Shown piece after piece: positions 28,737 through 36,901 of a stretch of DNA of 64,000 nt (positions are counted from its first letter, which is position 1; every line of letters starts with the position of its first letter). The notes under the pieces are model-generated. The model was not told the origin of the DNA, did not search any database, and saw only the letters and a list, made by a program, of their open reading frames with translations. A program made the translations under genes and the position numbers. This stretch comes from Magnetococcales bacterium (lineage in GTDB: Bacteria > Pseudomonadota > Magnetococcia > Magnetococcales > JADFYX01): contig PEAM01000006.1 of NCBI GenBank assembly GCA_002753565.1, positions 1-64,000 on the forward strand. Reading direction: 5' to 3'.

Positions 28737-30572
28737 TCAGTTTCCCGTTACCACAAGGGGAAACCCCTCTGAGGAGATCGGCTGTTGCGCATCCGAAACC
28801 ACCACCCCAGGGGGGAGGTAGCCGGGGAGAGGGGCCGGAGGGGCTGAAAGGGTTGTCGGTGGGGTCGTCTGAGGTTTTTTCTCCTCTTTGGTCCATTGCT
28901 CCAACGTGTCGGAGACCTTCTCCAAACCGTTCCAGATCTGCCCCACCCCTTTCCGCTCCAGAGCGCCGGTATCGGTCTCTGCCGACGGCTGTACCGGCGC
29001 AGAGGGGTGCATGCGGGTCAGCAGCAGAGGCTTGGGGATGGCGGAGATCACCGCCGTGGTTGCACTAGCCTGTCGCATGGCCAGCAGCTGGGAGAGGGTT
29101 CGAATATCGGCATGGACCAGCTCGCTGCTTTGTGGAAGCGGGTCTATTCCCAAGGTATGTTGGATTCGGCCCAAGGCGCTCTGCATCTGCGCAAACGCCA
29201 TGCCCTGATCCATTCGGGCCACCAGGGCCTTGGCCCGCTGCTCAATCCGCCGGATATCGGAACGATGGATGGGACTCTCCTTGACCTCACCCGCGCGCAC
29301 CTTCCTGGCCTGCAGACGATGGATGTCTTGGGCGATGGAGAGGTCACGCTGGGAAATATGATAGCTCTGCAGAGCAATACGCAACTGGGTTACCGTCGCC
29401 ATGCTGAAGGCCAGACGTCGAGAACGAACCACCTCTTTTTTCAGTTTGGCAATCGCCATTTTTTGGGGGGTGGCAGCCAGATTGAACAGATCCCAGGAGA
29501 TCTGCATACCCAAGGCCCGCCAGGTCTGATTGTGCAGATATTGATTGCTCTCGTGGGAGAGCCCTTCGGTTATCATCAGATTGGGCAGCATTTTCAGCAA
29601 CACCTTGCGGACCTCCAAAGCGCTCATTCGCTCCTCATAATCCTCCACCCTCAACTCTGAACGGTTTAACAAAGCATAGTGGTCCAGAGCCTCAACCGGC
29701 AGATAGACCAGGGTATCATCCAACACCTCGCCGGCTTGGGGAGAGGAGAGATAGAGGGTTCCAGGAGGCAGATTCATCAAGACAGCCAACTGGGTCTTGG
29801 CCTCAACCAACCTCTTGCGCATCTCCCAGAGTTGATGGGTGGTATCCAGCAATATCTGCTGATCCTCCAGAGCAACAGCCGGAACCTCCTGACCGGCGGC
29901 CTCCATGCGCTGCACATCTCGAAGGGCCAGCTTGGTCTCCTCCAGGAGCGCATCCAGTCGGGGAACCAGAAAATCGGTCATGGCGGCCTGCCAATAGCGG
30001 CTGCGCACCTCTTGGGTGATGGTTTGAATGGATTTACGCCGATGTTGTCGGTGGATCATGACCCGGTCCGCCTTCTGCCGGGCCTGGACATACCCAACAC
30101 CAAAATCCAGAACACTCCAAGCCCAGCTCAAACCGGCCATTCCCTGGCTGTTATCCTTCTCTACCACCTCCAGGTTGGTGTTTTTGACGGTGATGACCCG
30201 CTCACTGTCTCGAACGGAGTAACCGGCTGAAGCGGCAATTTTGGGCAGAAGATCCTTTTTGGCCAGGGAGAGATCCTCCACGGCAATAGCCTCCTCCATC
30301 TGCCTGACCCGCCGTTTCAGATTGTATTTGACAGCACGGGCCATGGCTTCGTGAAGCCCGATTTGATAGGAGCTTGGCTCCTGATCGCTGAACAGACTAC
30401 CCAGATCCTTCTGAACACGCCGCTCCACAGCCTGAGGGGTAACAGGCTCCAACTTGACCGAACAGCCGGAAAGCACCACCCCCAACATCAGGGAAAACAG
30501 CCCCAGAGCGCGAAGAGCAGAGGGGTCCCCTGAAGAAAGAGTGGAACCGCTTTTGTCAGAATGGACAGACAC
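28737..30572 (-). CDS. TolC-family outer-membrane lipoprotein
   Basis: A 611-residue protein with a signal peptide ending in a lipobox (LGVVLSGCS, lipidated Cys at about residue 36). The rest is the alpha-helical barrel fold of outer-membrane efflux proteins: two related halves with long helices (LHEAMARAVKYNLKRRVRQM, and later LLNRSELRVEDYEERMSALEVRKVLLKM). TolC/OprM proteins form the exit channel of tripartite pumps and type I secretion. About 100 residues at the C-terminus are Pro/Thr-rich. No periplasmic adaptor or pump gene lies next to it, so its partners are elsewhere. The next gene is the MORN-TPR protein. Confidence 0.85.
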   Translation of the reverse strand: MSVHSDKSGSTLSSGDPSALRALGLFSLMLGVVLSGCSVKLEPVTPQAVERRVQKDLGSLFSDQEPSSYQIGLHEAMARAVKYNLKRRVRQMEEAIAVEDLSLAKKDLLPKIAASAGYSVRDSERVITVKNTNLEVVEKDNSQGMAGLSWAWSVLDFGVGYVQARQKADRVMIHRQHRRKSIQTITQEVRSRYWQAAMTDFLVPRLDALLEETKLALRDVQRMEAAGQEVPAVALEDQQILLDTTHQLWEMRKRLVEAKTQLAVLMNLPPGTLYLSSPQAGEVLDDTLVYLPVEALDHYALLNRSELRVEDYEERMSALEVRKVLLKMLPNLMITEGLSHESNQYLHNQTWRALGMQISWDLFNLAATPQKMAIAKLKKEVVRSRRLAFSMATVTQLRIALQSYHISQRDLSIAQDIHRLQARKVRAGEVKESPIHRSDIRRIEQRAKALVARMDQGMAFAQMQSALGRIQHTLGIDPLPQSSELVHADIRTLSQLLAMRQASATTAVISAIPKPLLLTRMHPSAPVQPSAETDTGALERKGVGQIWNGLEKVSDTLEQWTKEEKKPQTTPPTTLSAPPAPLPGYLPPGVVVSDAQQPISSEGFPLVVTGN

Positions 30573-30911
30573 AGTTTTTTTGTCCTATTTCAAATGTAAA
30601 ATAAAAGCAGGCCAACACCGACAAAAAAAAGCCGCTATTCTGGCTCTGCAACGACCCACAAAGGGGCTGGACAATGGCCCCACATGCCGAATCAGATCAA
30701 AGAAGAGAACAAAAGGATAGTTTAGAAAAACCATTCAAATACCATAAGGTTATGCACCAAACCAAGCAAAAAACAACCGGAGGAAAAGGGGCAACCTACC
30801 AGCCCGCCTTCTCAACCCTCGTCTTGGAAAAGGGCGCCCGTCTAAAATAATGCAATAAATATGCCTTTTGACAGAGCATCTATTTACAATAGATTCAACC
30901 AGGCAAAATAT
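30573..30911. other. Intergenic region upstream of coaBC with no recognised gene
   Basis: AT-rich stretch with short open frames lacking good starts. A small hairpin, GGGGC-TGGACAAT-GGCCCC-like, lies near 30663-30682. No tRNA, IS or conserved element is seen. It separates the promoters of the divergent TolC-like gene and coaBC. Confidence 0.6.
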
Positions 30912-30940
30912 TTGACTTACACCGTAAATGGTGGATAATC
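30912..30940 (+). promoter_or_regulatory. Sigma70 promoter of coaBC
   Basis: TTGACT (30912-30917) and ATAATC (30935-30940) are separated by 17 bp, and the start would be about 25 bp before the coaBC start codon. Confidence 0.65.
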
Positions 30941-30971
30941 CCCCTTATATTTGTTTTGAAAGGGTTTTAAT

Positions 30972-32204
30972 TTGAAATTTTGGACTGACAAAAGGGTTGT
31001 CCTCCTCGTGAGCGGTGGCATTGCCGCCTATCGAAGCCTGGACATTATTCGCCTCTTCCGAGAGCAAGGGGCTGTTGTTACGGTGGCCGCAACCGACTCG
31101 GCACTGGAATTTGTCACGCCCCTCTCGTTTCAAGCCCTCTCAGGAGAGCCGATCCACAACAGCCTCTCCAACCCCACTACCCCAGACGGCATGGATCACA
31201 TCCATCTGGCTCGTCAGGCTGATCTGTTTGTCATCGCACCGGCAACAGCCAATCTTCTGGCGAAAATGGCGGCAGGATTGGCCGACGACCTGGTCTCGAC
31301 CCTGCTTCTGGCCTTTGATGGGCCGGTTTTGGTGGCCCCCGCCATGAACACCAATATGTGGAACCACCCTGCCACTCGGCGCAACGTTACCCAACTCAAA
31401 GCCGATGGCTGCCACTTTGTTGGTCCTGCCAAGGGTCTGCTGGCCTGTGGAGAAGAGGGGGCGGGCCGACTGGCCCCTGTCGATGAGATTGTTGAAGAGG
31501 CCCGAACCATCTTAACCCCCAAAAGCCTCGCCGGACGACGCCTTCTCATCACCGCCGGCCCCACCCACGAGGCCCTGGACCCGGTTCGGTTTATCGCCAA
31601 CAGCTCCTCAGGAAAAATGGGCTGGAGCCTCTGCCGGGCTGCTCGGCGGGCCGGGGCCGATGTGGTGCTGGTTCACGGCCCGGTCTCCCTCCCCTCGATA
31701 CCAGGGGTGGAGAGCCATCCGGTCACCTCCGCTCAGGAGATGTTTGAGACCACCCTCTCCCTATGGCATCAAAGCAAGGATAGGCCAGGATGTGATGGCG
31801 CCATTTTAACCGCTGCAGTTGGTGATTACCGACCGGTCACCCCACAAACCGATAAAATCAAAAAAAATCCCGACCAAACAGAAATATCCCTGACCCTGAC
31901 CACCAATCCCGATATTTTAGCCACCCTGGCCTCTCAAGGGGCCGGTAAAGTGGTGGTGGGCTTTGCCGCCGAGACCGGAGATGCCCTCAACCGTGGGGTG
32001 GAAAAGATGGCTCGCAAAGGGTGTGACCTTCTCGTGATCAACGACCTTCTCGAGCCGGGTGCCGGCTTCGGAACCGACACCAACCGGGTAACCCTTCTCA
32101 ACCGAAAAGGGGAGATGACACCCTGGCCCCTCCTCTCGAAAGAGGAGGTGGGGGAACAGTTGATTCAAACCGTTGCAACCCTGATCCAAGAGAGAGCCAA
32201 ATGA
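30972..32204 (+). CDS. coaBC: Phosphopantothenoylcysteine decarboxylase / phosphopantothenate-cysteine ligase
   Basis: A 410-residue bifunctional enzyme of CoA synthesis. The N-terminal FMN-dependent decarboxylase (about 1-185) has [17 protein letters not shown], the substrate clamp [13 protein letters not shown] and GRLA; the C-terminal CTP-dependent ligase (about 186-410) begins [16 protein letters not shown] and contains [20 protein letters not shown]. The start is TTG at 30972, preceded by an AAAGG site; no ATG lies near enough to replace it. The stop overlaps the dut ATG (ATGA), and the coaBC-dut pair is common in proteobacteria. Confidence 0.95.
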   Translation: MKFWTDKRVVLLVSGGIAAYRSLDIIRLFREQGAVVTVAATDSALEFVTPLSFQALSGEPIHNSLSNPTTPDGMDHIHLARQADLFVIAPATANLLAKMAAGLADDLVSTLLLAFDGPVLVAPAMNTNMWNHPATRRNVTQLKADGCHFVGPAKGLLACGEEGAGRLAPVDEIVEEARTILTPKSLAGRRLLITAGPTHEALDPVRFIANSSSGKMGWSLCRAARRAGADVVLVHGPVSLPSIPGVESHPVTSAQEMFETTLSLWHQSKDRPGCDGAILTAAVGDYRPVTPQTDKIKKNPDQTEISLTLTTNPDILATLASQGAGKVVVGFAAETGDALNRGVEKMARKGCDLLVINDLLEPGAGFGTDTNRVTLLNRKGEMTPWPLLSKEEVGEQLIQTVATLIQERAK

Positions 32205-32659
32205 GCGACAACAGCCTGACCATCAAGCTATTGATTCTGCCCCATGGCAAGGGGTTGACCGTGCCGGGCTACGCCACGGCTGATTCAGCCGGAATGGATC
32301 TACGGGCCGCCATCCCAGAGGGTGAACCTCTCACCCTGGCACCCGGAGAGAGAGGATTGATTCCTACCGGGATCACCCTGGCTATCCCTCAAGGCTGGGA
32401 GGGGCAGGTACGACCCCGGTCTGGCCTGGCCATCAAAAAGGGGATCACCGTTCTCAATGCCCCCGGCACCATCGATGCCGACTATCGAGGGGAGGTAGGG
32501 GTCATCCTGATCAACCACGGCGATCGACCGGTTACGATCGAACGGGGAGAACGGATTGCTCAAATTCTATTCGCCCCTGTGGTGCAGGCTGAGTGGCATC
32601 TGGTTCCCAGCCTGGACCGGACTCAACGCCAAGGGGGGTTTGGAAGCACCGGCCTGTAG
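32201..32659 (+). CDS. dut: Deoxyuridine triphosphatase (dUTPase)
   Basis: A 152-residue trimeric dUTPase that hydrolyses dUTP to dUMP and PPi, keeping uracil out of DNA. All five motifs are visible: [46 protein letters not shown] and the glycine-rich tail RQGGFGSTG. It overlaps coaBC by four bases. Confidence 0.97.
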   Translation: MSDNSLTIKLLILPHGKGLTVPGYATADSAGMDLRAAIPEGEPLTLAPGERGLIPTGITLAIPQGWEGQVRPRSGLAIKKGITVLNAPGTIDADYRGEVGVILINHGDRPVTIERGERIAQILFAPVVQAEWHLVPSLDRTQRQGGFGSTGL

Positions 32660-32736
32660 GGAGCGGAGCTTCCATACCATCATAACAACAACCAAAGCAG
32701 ATGTTTCATACTGTGAGGGGGGGAGAGAGAATTGGC

Positions 32737-33198
32737 ATGTTAAAGTTTTCGAAGAAATTACTCTATGCTATTGAAGCCGTGACGGATATCGCCTACAACT
32801 CAGGCGGAGAACCGGTCCAGATACGCGAGGTGACAAGCCGCCAGGGGGTTCCACAACGCTATCTGGAACAGGTGATGCAGCGGCTGGTTAAAGCAGGCAT
32901 ATTAAAGGGTATTCGGGGGCCCAGAGGCGGCTACCTTCTGGCTCGGGAGCGATCCAAAATCAGTGTGGGGGATATCGCCCGTGTGGTGATGGTGGTTGAG
33001 GAGGATATGGAGTCGGGTCTGCCGGATGATATGGCTATCGGCCCCATTGGGCGGCAGGTCATTCGCCCCTTGTGGTCGGAGTTTCAAGACCAGATTCTGG
33101 AGATGATGGATAAGATTACCGTGGAGGAGCTGACCACCAGAGCCTTTAAAAATGGGGTTCCCAGTGAGGTCTACAACCGGATAACCTACTCCATTTGA
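32737..33198 (+). CDS. Rrf2-family transcription regulator
   Basis: A 153-residue winged-helix regulator (LLYAIEAVTDIAYN, then VTSRQGVPQRYLEQVMQRLVKAGILKGIRGPRGGYLLAR). It has no cysteines, so unlike IscR it cannot hold a cluster by the usual CX5CX5C triad. This points to a CymR-like type. In Bacillus, CymR senses cysteine through cysteine synthase CysK, which fits the cysteine synthase gene 0.7 kb downstream. A GGGAG site precedes ATG 32737. It probably regulates the downstream sulfur genes; this is inferred. Confidence 0.88.
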   Translation: MLKFSKKLLYAIEAVTDIAYNSGGEPVQIREVTSRQGVPQRYLEQVMQRLVKAGILKGIRGPRGGYLLARERSKISVGDIARVVMVVEEDMESGLPDDMAIGPIGRQVIRPLWSEFQDQILEMMDKITVEELTTRAFKNGVPSEVYNRITYSI

Positions 33199-33896
33199 AC
33201 AGGCCAATCAGACAGATTCTCATGATTGGGGCGGGGGGCCTGGGCTGCGCCACGGTGCTGGCGCTATTGGCTCAGCCAAAAATCAGTGGGTTGGACCGGA
33301 TCATCCTGGTCGATCCGGACCAGGTAGAGCTCTCCAACCTGCACCGTCAGGTTCTCTTTACCATGGAGGATCTGGGTGCCGACAAAGTTCAATGCGTTGC
33401 TCAACAGGTCGAAAAGAGCCGGGCAGACTGGCAGGTTGTACCGGTGGTTCGCCGTCTGCAGGGGGTTGGGGATATTGTCGCCATGGCCGACGGCTGTGAG
33501 CTGATTGTGGATGGATCGGATAACGTTACCACCCGCTTTGAGGCCAACGACGCCGCTCTGCAGCGGTCCATTCCCCTGGTCCATGGTGCTGCCATTGGTT
33601 TCAGGGGTCAACTGATGACCCTGCTTCCCGGTCAATCGGCCTGTCTGCGCTGTCTCTTTTATGGCCCACCGGCAACCGAGGGGGCCAGCTGTCGCTCTGA
33701 TGGCGTTTTGGGACCACTGGTTGGCGAGGTGGGGTGGTTGATGGCGATGGAAGTTGTAAAAATTCTGACGCAACAGGGCGCTCCACTTCTCAACCGCCTG
33801 CTCACCATCGATGGGCAAAAACAGCGGCGACACACGGTCCCCTTACAGAAACGTGCCGGGTGTACCGGGTGTGGAAATTTAGGTCTTTTAGCTTGA
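33195..33896 (+). CDS. E1-like ThiF/MoeB/HesA adenylyltransferase
   Basis: A 233-residue ubiquitin-activating-like enzyme. It has the nucleotide-binding MIGAGGLGCATVLALL, DPDQVELSNLHRQVLF, the adenylation DGSDNVTTRFEANDA, and zinc-binding pairs CLRCLF and CTGCGN. ThiF and MoeB proteins adenylate the C-terminal glycine of sulfur carriers (ThiS, MoaD). The start is a TTG at 33195 overlapping the Rrf2 stop codon (TTGA); an internal ATG at 33222 would remove part of the glycine loop. It precedes cysteine synthase, a second E1-like gene and tusA. Confidence 0.85.
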   Translation: MNRPIRQILMIGAGGLGCATVLALLAQPKISGLDRIILVDPDQVELSNLHRQVLFTMEDLGADKVQCVAQQVEKSRADWQVVPVVRRLQGVGDIVAMADGCELIVDGSDNVTTRFEANDAALQRSIPLVHGAAIGFRGQLMTLLPGQSACLRCLFYGPPATEGASCRSDGVLGPLVGEVGWLMAMEVVKILTQQGAPLLNRLLTIDGQKQRRHTVPLQKRAGCTGCGNLGLLA

Positions 33897-33923
33897 TATT
33901 GAAAGGGTAATTTTGGAAAGATC

Positions 33924-34850
33924 ATGGGGAAAATTCATACCGATATCACCGGAACCATTGGTCAGACACCCCTTGTTCGGCTTAACAAGATAGGGGCCGA
34001 ATTTGACGTTGACCTGCTGGTTAAATTGGAATCCTTCAACCCTATGGGCTCCCTGAAAGATCGCATTGGCCTGGCGATGATTGAAGCGGCAGAAAAAGAG
34101 GGAAAGATTTCAGCCGGAGCTCGGATTGTCGAGGCGACATCCGGCAACACCGGCATCGCTTTGGCCTTTATCTGTTCATCCAGGGGCTATCAACTCACCC
34201 TGACCATGCCGGACAACATGTCTGTGGAGAGACGCAAACTGTTCAAACTTCTTGGTGCCGAAGTGATCCTGACCCCCGCTCTGACCGGCATGAAAGGGGC
34301 GATCGATAAAGCCACAGAGGTACTAAACCAGAACAGCAACTGCTTTATGCCGAGCCAGTTTTCCAACCCCGCCAACCCCAACATCCACGCATTGACCACC
34401 GCTGAAGAGATTCTGGACGATACCGACGGTCAGTTGGATGTGATCGTTGCCGGCGTGGGAACCGGCGGCACCCTGACCGGGCTGGCCCGCGCCCTTAAAA
34501 AGAGCCGCGCGGCACCGGTCAAAGTGGTGGCGGTGGAGCCGGAAAACTCTTCGGTTCTCTCTGGCGGTATGCCCGGCCCCCACGCCATCCAGGGCATTGG
34601 CGCCGGGTTTATTCCTCCGGTTCTGGATAGGGCGCTGATCGATCGGGTGGTGCGTATCAGCGACCATCTGGCCATAGAGATGGCGGGGCGCTGTGCCAAG
34701 GAAGAGGGGATCGCTTGCGGCATCTCCTCGGGTGCGGCGGTCGCGGCAGCCCTGGTGCTGGCAGCCGAACCGGACTATCAGGGAAAACGGTTTGTCATCA
34801 TCCTGCCTGATATGGCAGAACGCTACTTTTCAACCCCCCTGTTTCAGTAA
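33924..34850 (+). CDS. cysK: Cysteine synthase (PLP-dependent)
   Basis: A 308-residue type II PLP enzyme that makes cysteine from O-acetylserine (or O-phosphoserine) and a sulfur donor. The PLP lysine is in NPMGSLKDRIGLAM, the substrate loop is EATSGNTGIALAF, the phosphate-binding loop GVGTGGTLTGLARAL and the C-terminal GISSGAAVAAAL. CysK and CysM cannot be told apart safely here. It lies in a run with two E1-like genes and tusA, which suggests a protein-bound sulfide donor. Confidence 0.95.
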   Translation: MGKIHTDITGTIGQTPLVRLNKIGAEFDVDLLVKLESFNPMGSLKDRIGLAMIEAAEKEGKISAGARIVEATSGNTGIALAFICSSRGYQLTLTMPDNMSVERRKLFKLLGAEVILTPALTGMKGAIDKATEVLNQNSNCFMPSQFSNPANPNIHALTTAEEILDDTDGQLDVIVAGVGTGGTLTGLARALKKSRAAPVKVVAVEPENSSVLSGGMPGPHAIQGIGAGFIPPVLDRALIDRVVRISDHLAIEMAGRCAKEEGIACGISSGAAVAAALVLAAEPDYQGKRFVIILPDMAERYFSTPLFQ

Positions 34851-34878
34851 ACAGATGGGCGAGGAGAGAGCCGAGTGG

Positions 34879-35541
34879 ATGCACCGCTACTCCCGACAGA
34901 TCATCCTGCCGCAGATTGGCGGGGTCGGTCAAAAAAAACTGCAGACAAGCCATCTCTGTCTGGTGGGAGCGGGGGCAGTGGGCTATCCGTTTTTTCTGTA
35001 CGGGTCAGGCAGTGGCATCCAACAGTGGACCCTTCTGGAGCCAGATCCATCTTTGGCCGAGAGGCTGGTTAAAGAGGCCCGGAGAAGAGATCCTTCTATC
35101 ACGGTCACTGTTTTACCCTTTGCCCACCTGGCCGACACACTGAACAGCGGCCTGCAAACAGGACAGTGGTCGGCCGTGGTGGAGGCCAGCAACGATTTCG
35201 CCATCCATCACAAGGTGGTCACCCTCTGTCACCGCCAACCGACCCCCCTGCATACCGCTTGGCTTTCGGCTGGCATCGGCTGGCTGGCCTGCTCTCCCTG
35301 CCCCTGCTCCCTGCCCCCTCCTTCCACCTCGCCCCACAGAGCTTCTCCCTTTGAGGCTATGGGAATGGGGCTGATCGGGACCCAGTTGGCCCAACAGGTT
35401 ATCCTGACCATTCTGGGCAACAACCCGACGGAGAAAAAAGCGCCTTGGCAGGGTTTTCAACTGGAGAGCGGCACTTTTTCAACCCAACAAGCCAACTGCG
35501 GCCCAGAGTGCCCAACCTGCAGGGATGGATCGACCCCATGA
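34879..35541 (+). CDS. Second E1-like (ThiF-type) protein, divergent
   Basis: A roughly 220-residue protein opening MHRYSRQIILPQIGGVGQKKL, the classic MoeB/ThiF N-terminus, with the glycine loop LVGAGAVGYPFFLYG. The rest is weakly conserved: the usual ARxGG adenylation aspartate segment is not obvious, and a Pro/Cys-rich stretch (residues about 132-155) replaces the crossover loop. It ends with a CGPECPTC zinc-like motif. I favour ATG 34879, which has an AGGAGAG upstream; ATG 34855, four bases after cysK, is the alternative. It may be a partner or inactive subunit for the first E1-like protein. Confidence 0.72.
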   Translation: MHRYSRQIILPQIGGVGQKKLQTSHLCLVGAGAVGYPFFLYGSGSGIQQWTLLEPDPSLAERLVKEARRRDPSITVTVLPFAHLADTLNSGLQTGQWSAVVEASNDFAIHHKVVTLCHRQPTPLHTAWLSAGIGWLACSPCPCSLPPPSTSPHRASPFEAMGMGLIGTQLAQQVILTILGNNPTEKKAPWQGFQLESGTFSTQQANCGPECPTCRDGSTP

Positions 35542-35765
35542 ACAGTGATGAATGGATTGATATTACCGCCGAACATTGTCCCATGACCTTTGTGCGGGTC
35601 AAACTCAAACTAGAAGAGATGGCCTCGGGCCAAACCCTCTCTGTACGGCTCAATCCGGGAGAGCCGCTTGCCAATGTTCCCCGCTCTCTGCAAGAGGAGA
35701 ACTATCTGGTCTCTCCACCACAGGCCAGTGGAAACTCTTTTATTATTTACGTTACAAAACCTTAA
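35538..35765 (+). CDS. TusA-family sulfur carrier
   Basis: A 75-residue protein of the TusA/SirA fold. The catalytic Cys sits in ITAEHCPMTFVRVKLKLEEM, which matches the CPxP(x)xxxKxxL signature except for MT in place of the prolines. TusA proteins move persulfide sulfur from cysteine desulfurases to tRNA thiolation, Moco or sulfur assimilation. ATG overlaps the upstream stop (ATGA), so it is the last member of the operon. The missing prolines suggest a divergent member. Confidence 0.86.
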   Translation: MNSDEWIDITAEHCPMTFVRVKLKLEEMASGQTLSVRLNPGEPLANVPRSLQEENYLVSPPQASGNSFIIYVTKP

Positions 35766-35918
35766 TTTTTTTACTTATTTCTTCCAATCCTTTACAATAA
35801 TGCCTTGTCTCTTTAAGTTGCTAAGGGGTAGATTGGATGCGGGCTGGTGGCAGCCAAGCAGGCAGACACCCCCACGGAAGCAACTCATTTTCACCACAGT
35901 GCCAAGGTTTTTAACATC

Positions 35919-36320
35919 ATGCAATGGGACAAAAAACTGGAGCTGGGGATCGACTCGATTGATCGCCAACACCGAGCCATCATCGAACGGATCAATCGGC
36001 TTGAGATCGCTTTAAATAGTTCTGTAACCAGCGTCACAGTACCTCGACTTCTGGAGGTCTACGACTATTTGGACCAATATATCGCCACCCACTTCCGGGA
36101 GGAGGAGGAGCTGATGGCCCAGAACAACTATCCCAACCTGGAGGCCCACAAAGCCCTGCACCACGGTTTTGAGGCGGAGTTGGCCAAACTGCGTGACAGT
36201 CTGGAAGGGAGCGGCCTGATCTCCTATGCCACCGCTCAACTGGTTGGCTATCTGGGCAAATGGTTCATCACCCATATTCAGGGTGAAGATCCCAAGTATG
36301 TCTCCTACATCAAAAAATAG
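35919..36320 (+). CDS. Bacteriohemerythrin
   Basis: A 134-residue hemerythrin with diiron ligands in IDSIDRQHRAI (His18), YIATHFREEEELMAQ (His and Glu), the LEAHKALHHGF pair and a final His/Asp in FITHIQGEDPKY. These proteins bind O2 reversibly and are common in motile microaerophiles. I chose ATG 35919 because the product then begins MQWDKKLELGID as in the family; a GTG at 35847 would add 24 residues with no homology that I can see. Confidence 0.9.
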   Translation: MQWDKKLELGIDSIDRQHRAIIERINRLEIALNSSVTSVTVPRLLEVYDYLDQYIATHFREEEELMAQNNYPNLEAHKALHHGFEAELAKLRDSLEGSGLISYATAQLVGYLGKWFITHIQGEDPKYVSYIKK

Positions 36321-36349
36321 CCCTGCCACAACACCCTACCCTATTATTT

Positions 36350-36742
36350 CTATTCAGAAAAGAGGCAAGATCGGGTATAGAGAGCGGCATCGTTGGGAGA
36401 CCACGCCACTTTGGGCTTGGCCTTAAGCTGGGCACACCATTCGGGGCTCCCTTCTTCCTCGGTGAGCAGGTTGGTGCAAATCTGCTTGAGTTTCTGCTCT
36501 GTCATGGCCTTGCCTGGGCCGATAAGGGATTCAAACCGGGCCGCATACCCTGCCGGAAGCGTTACACTTCCTTGTTGCAGACCATAATTGGTCAACGAGA
36601 CCCCCAAAATCAACAGCACAATCCAGAGCGCCATAGAGAGCCCTTTGCCAATAATTTTAACAATACCCACCAGTACCAGCACCGCACCGATAGCCAACCC
36701 AATATTGGGGTCCAGATTCATCTGGCTTAGAATGGATTCCAT
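36350..36742 (-). CDS. Hypothetical small membrane protein
   Basis: A 130-residue product I do not recognise. Two hydrophobic segments lie at about residues 15-35 (AIGAVLVLVGIVKIIG) and 36-53 (MALWIVLLILGVSLTNYGL), then a soluble C-terminal part with three cysteines. An AGAGGAA site lies 5 bp before ATG 36742. Confidence 0.7.
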   Translation of the reverse strand: MESILSQMNLDPNIGLAIGAVLVLVGIVKIIGKGLSMALWIVLLILGVSLTNYGLQQGSVTLPAGYAARFESLIGPGKAMTEQKLKQICTNLLTEEEGSPEWCAQLKAKPKVAWSPNDAALYTRSCLFSE

Positions 36743-36761
36743 GGTTCCTCTTTAGAGTATT

Positions 36762-36844
36762 GTTATTTCAATTGAAAAATGGACAGTAATTCCTGGGAGG
36801 GCTGTAAGCCCAAGAATTACCGTACACTTTTCAGTTAAAATAAC
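36762..36844. repeat. 83-bp inverted-repeat element
   Basis: Two 36-base arms (36762-36797 and 36809-36844) match at 30 positions around an 11-base centre that itself holds GGCT/AGCC pairing. Four of the six mismatches become G-U pairs in minus-strand RNA, so the RNA hairpin is best in the direction from the cyclase gene towards the 36742 gene. It may be a terminator, an RNA stability element or a miniature transposable element. Confidence 0.75.
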
Positions 36845-36901
36845 ACTATTAACTTAAGGGTCTATCCGAAAACACTTTTTTCTACCAAGAACACGCGACT
36901 C

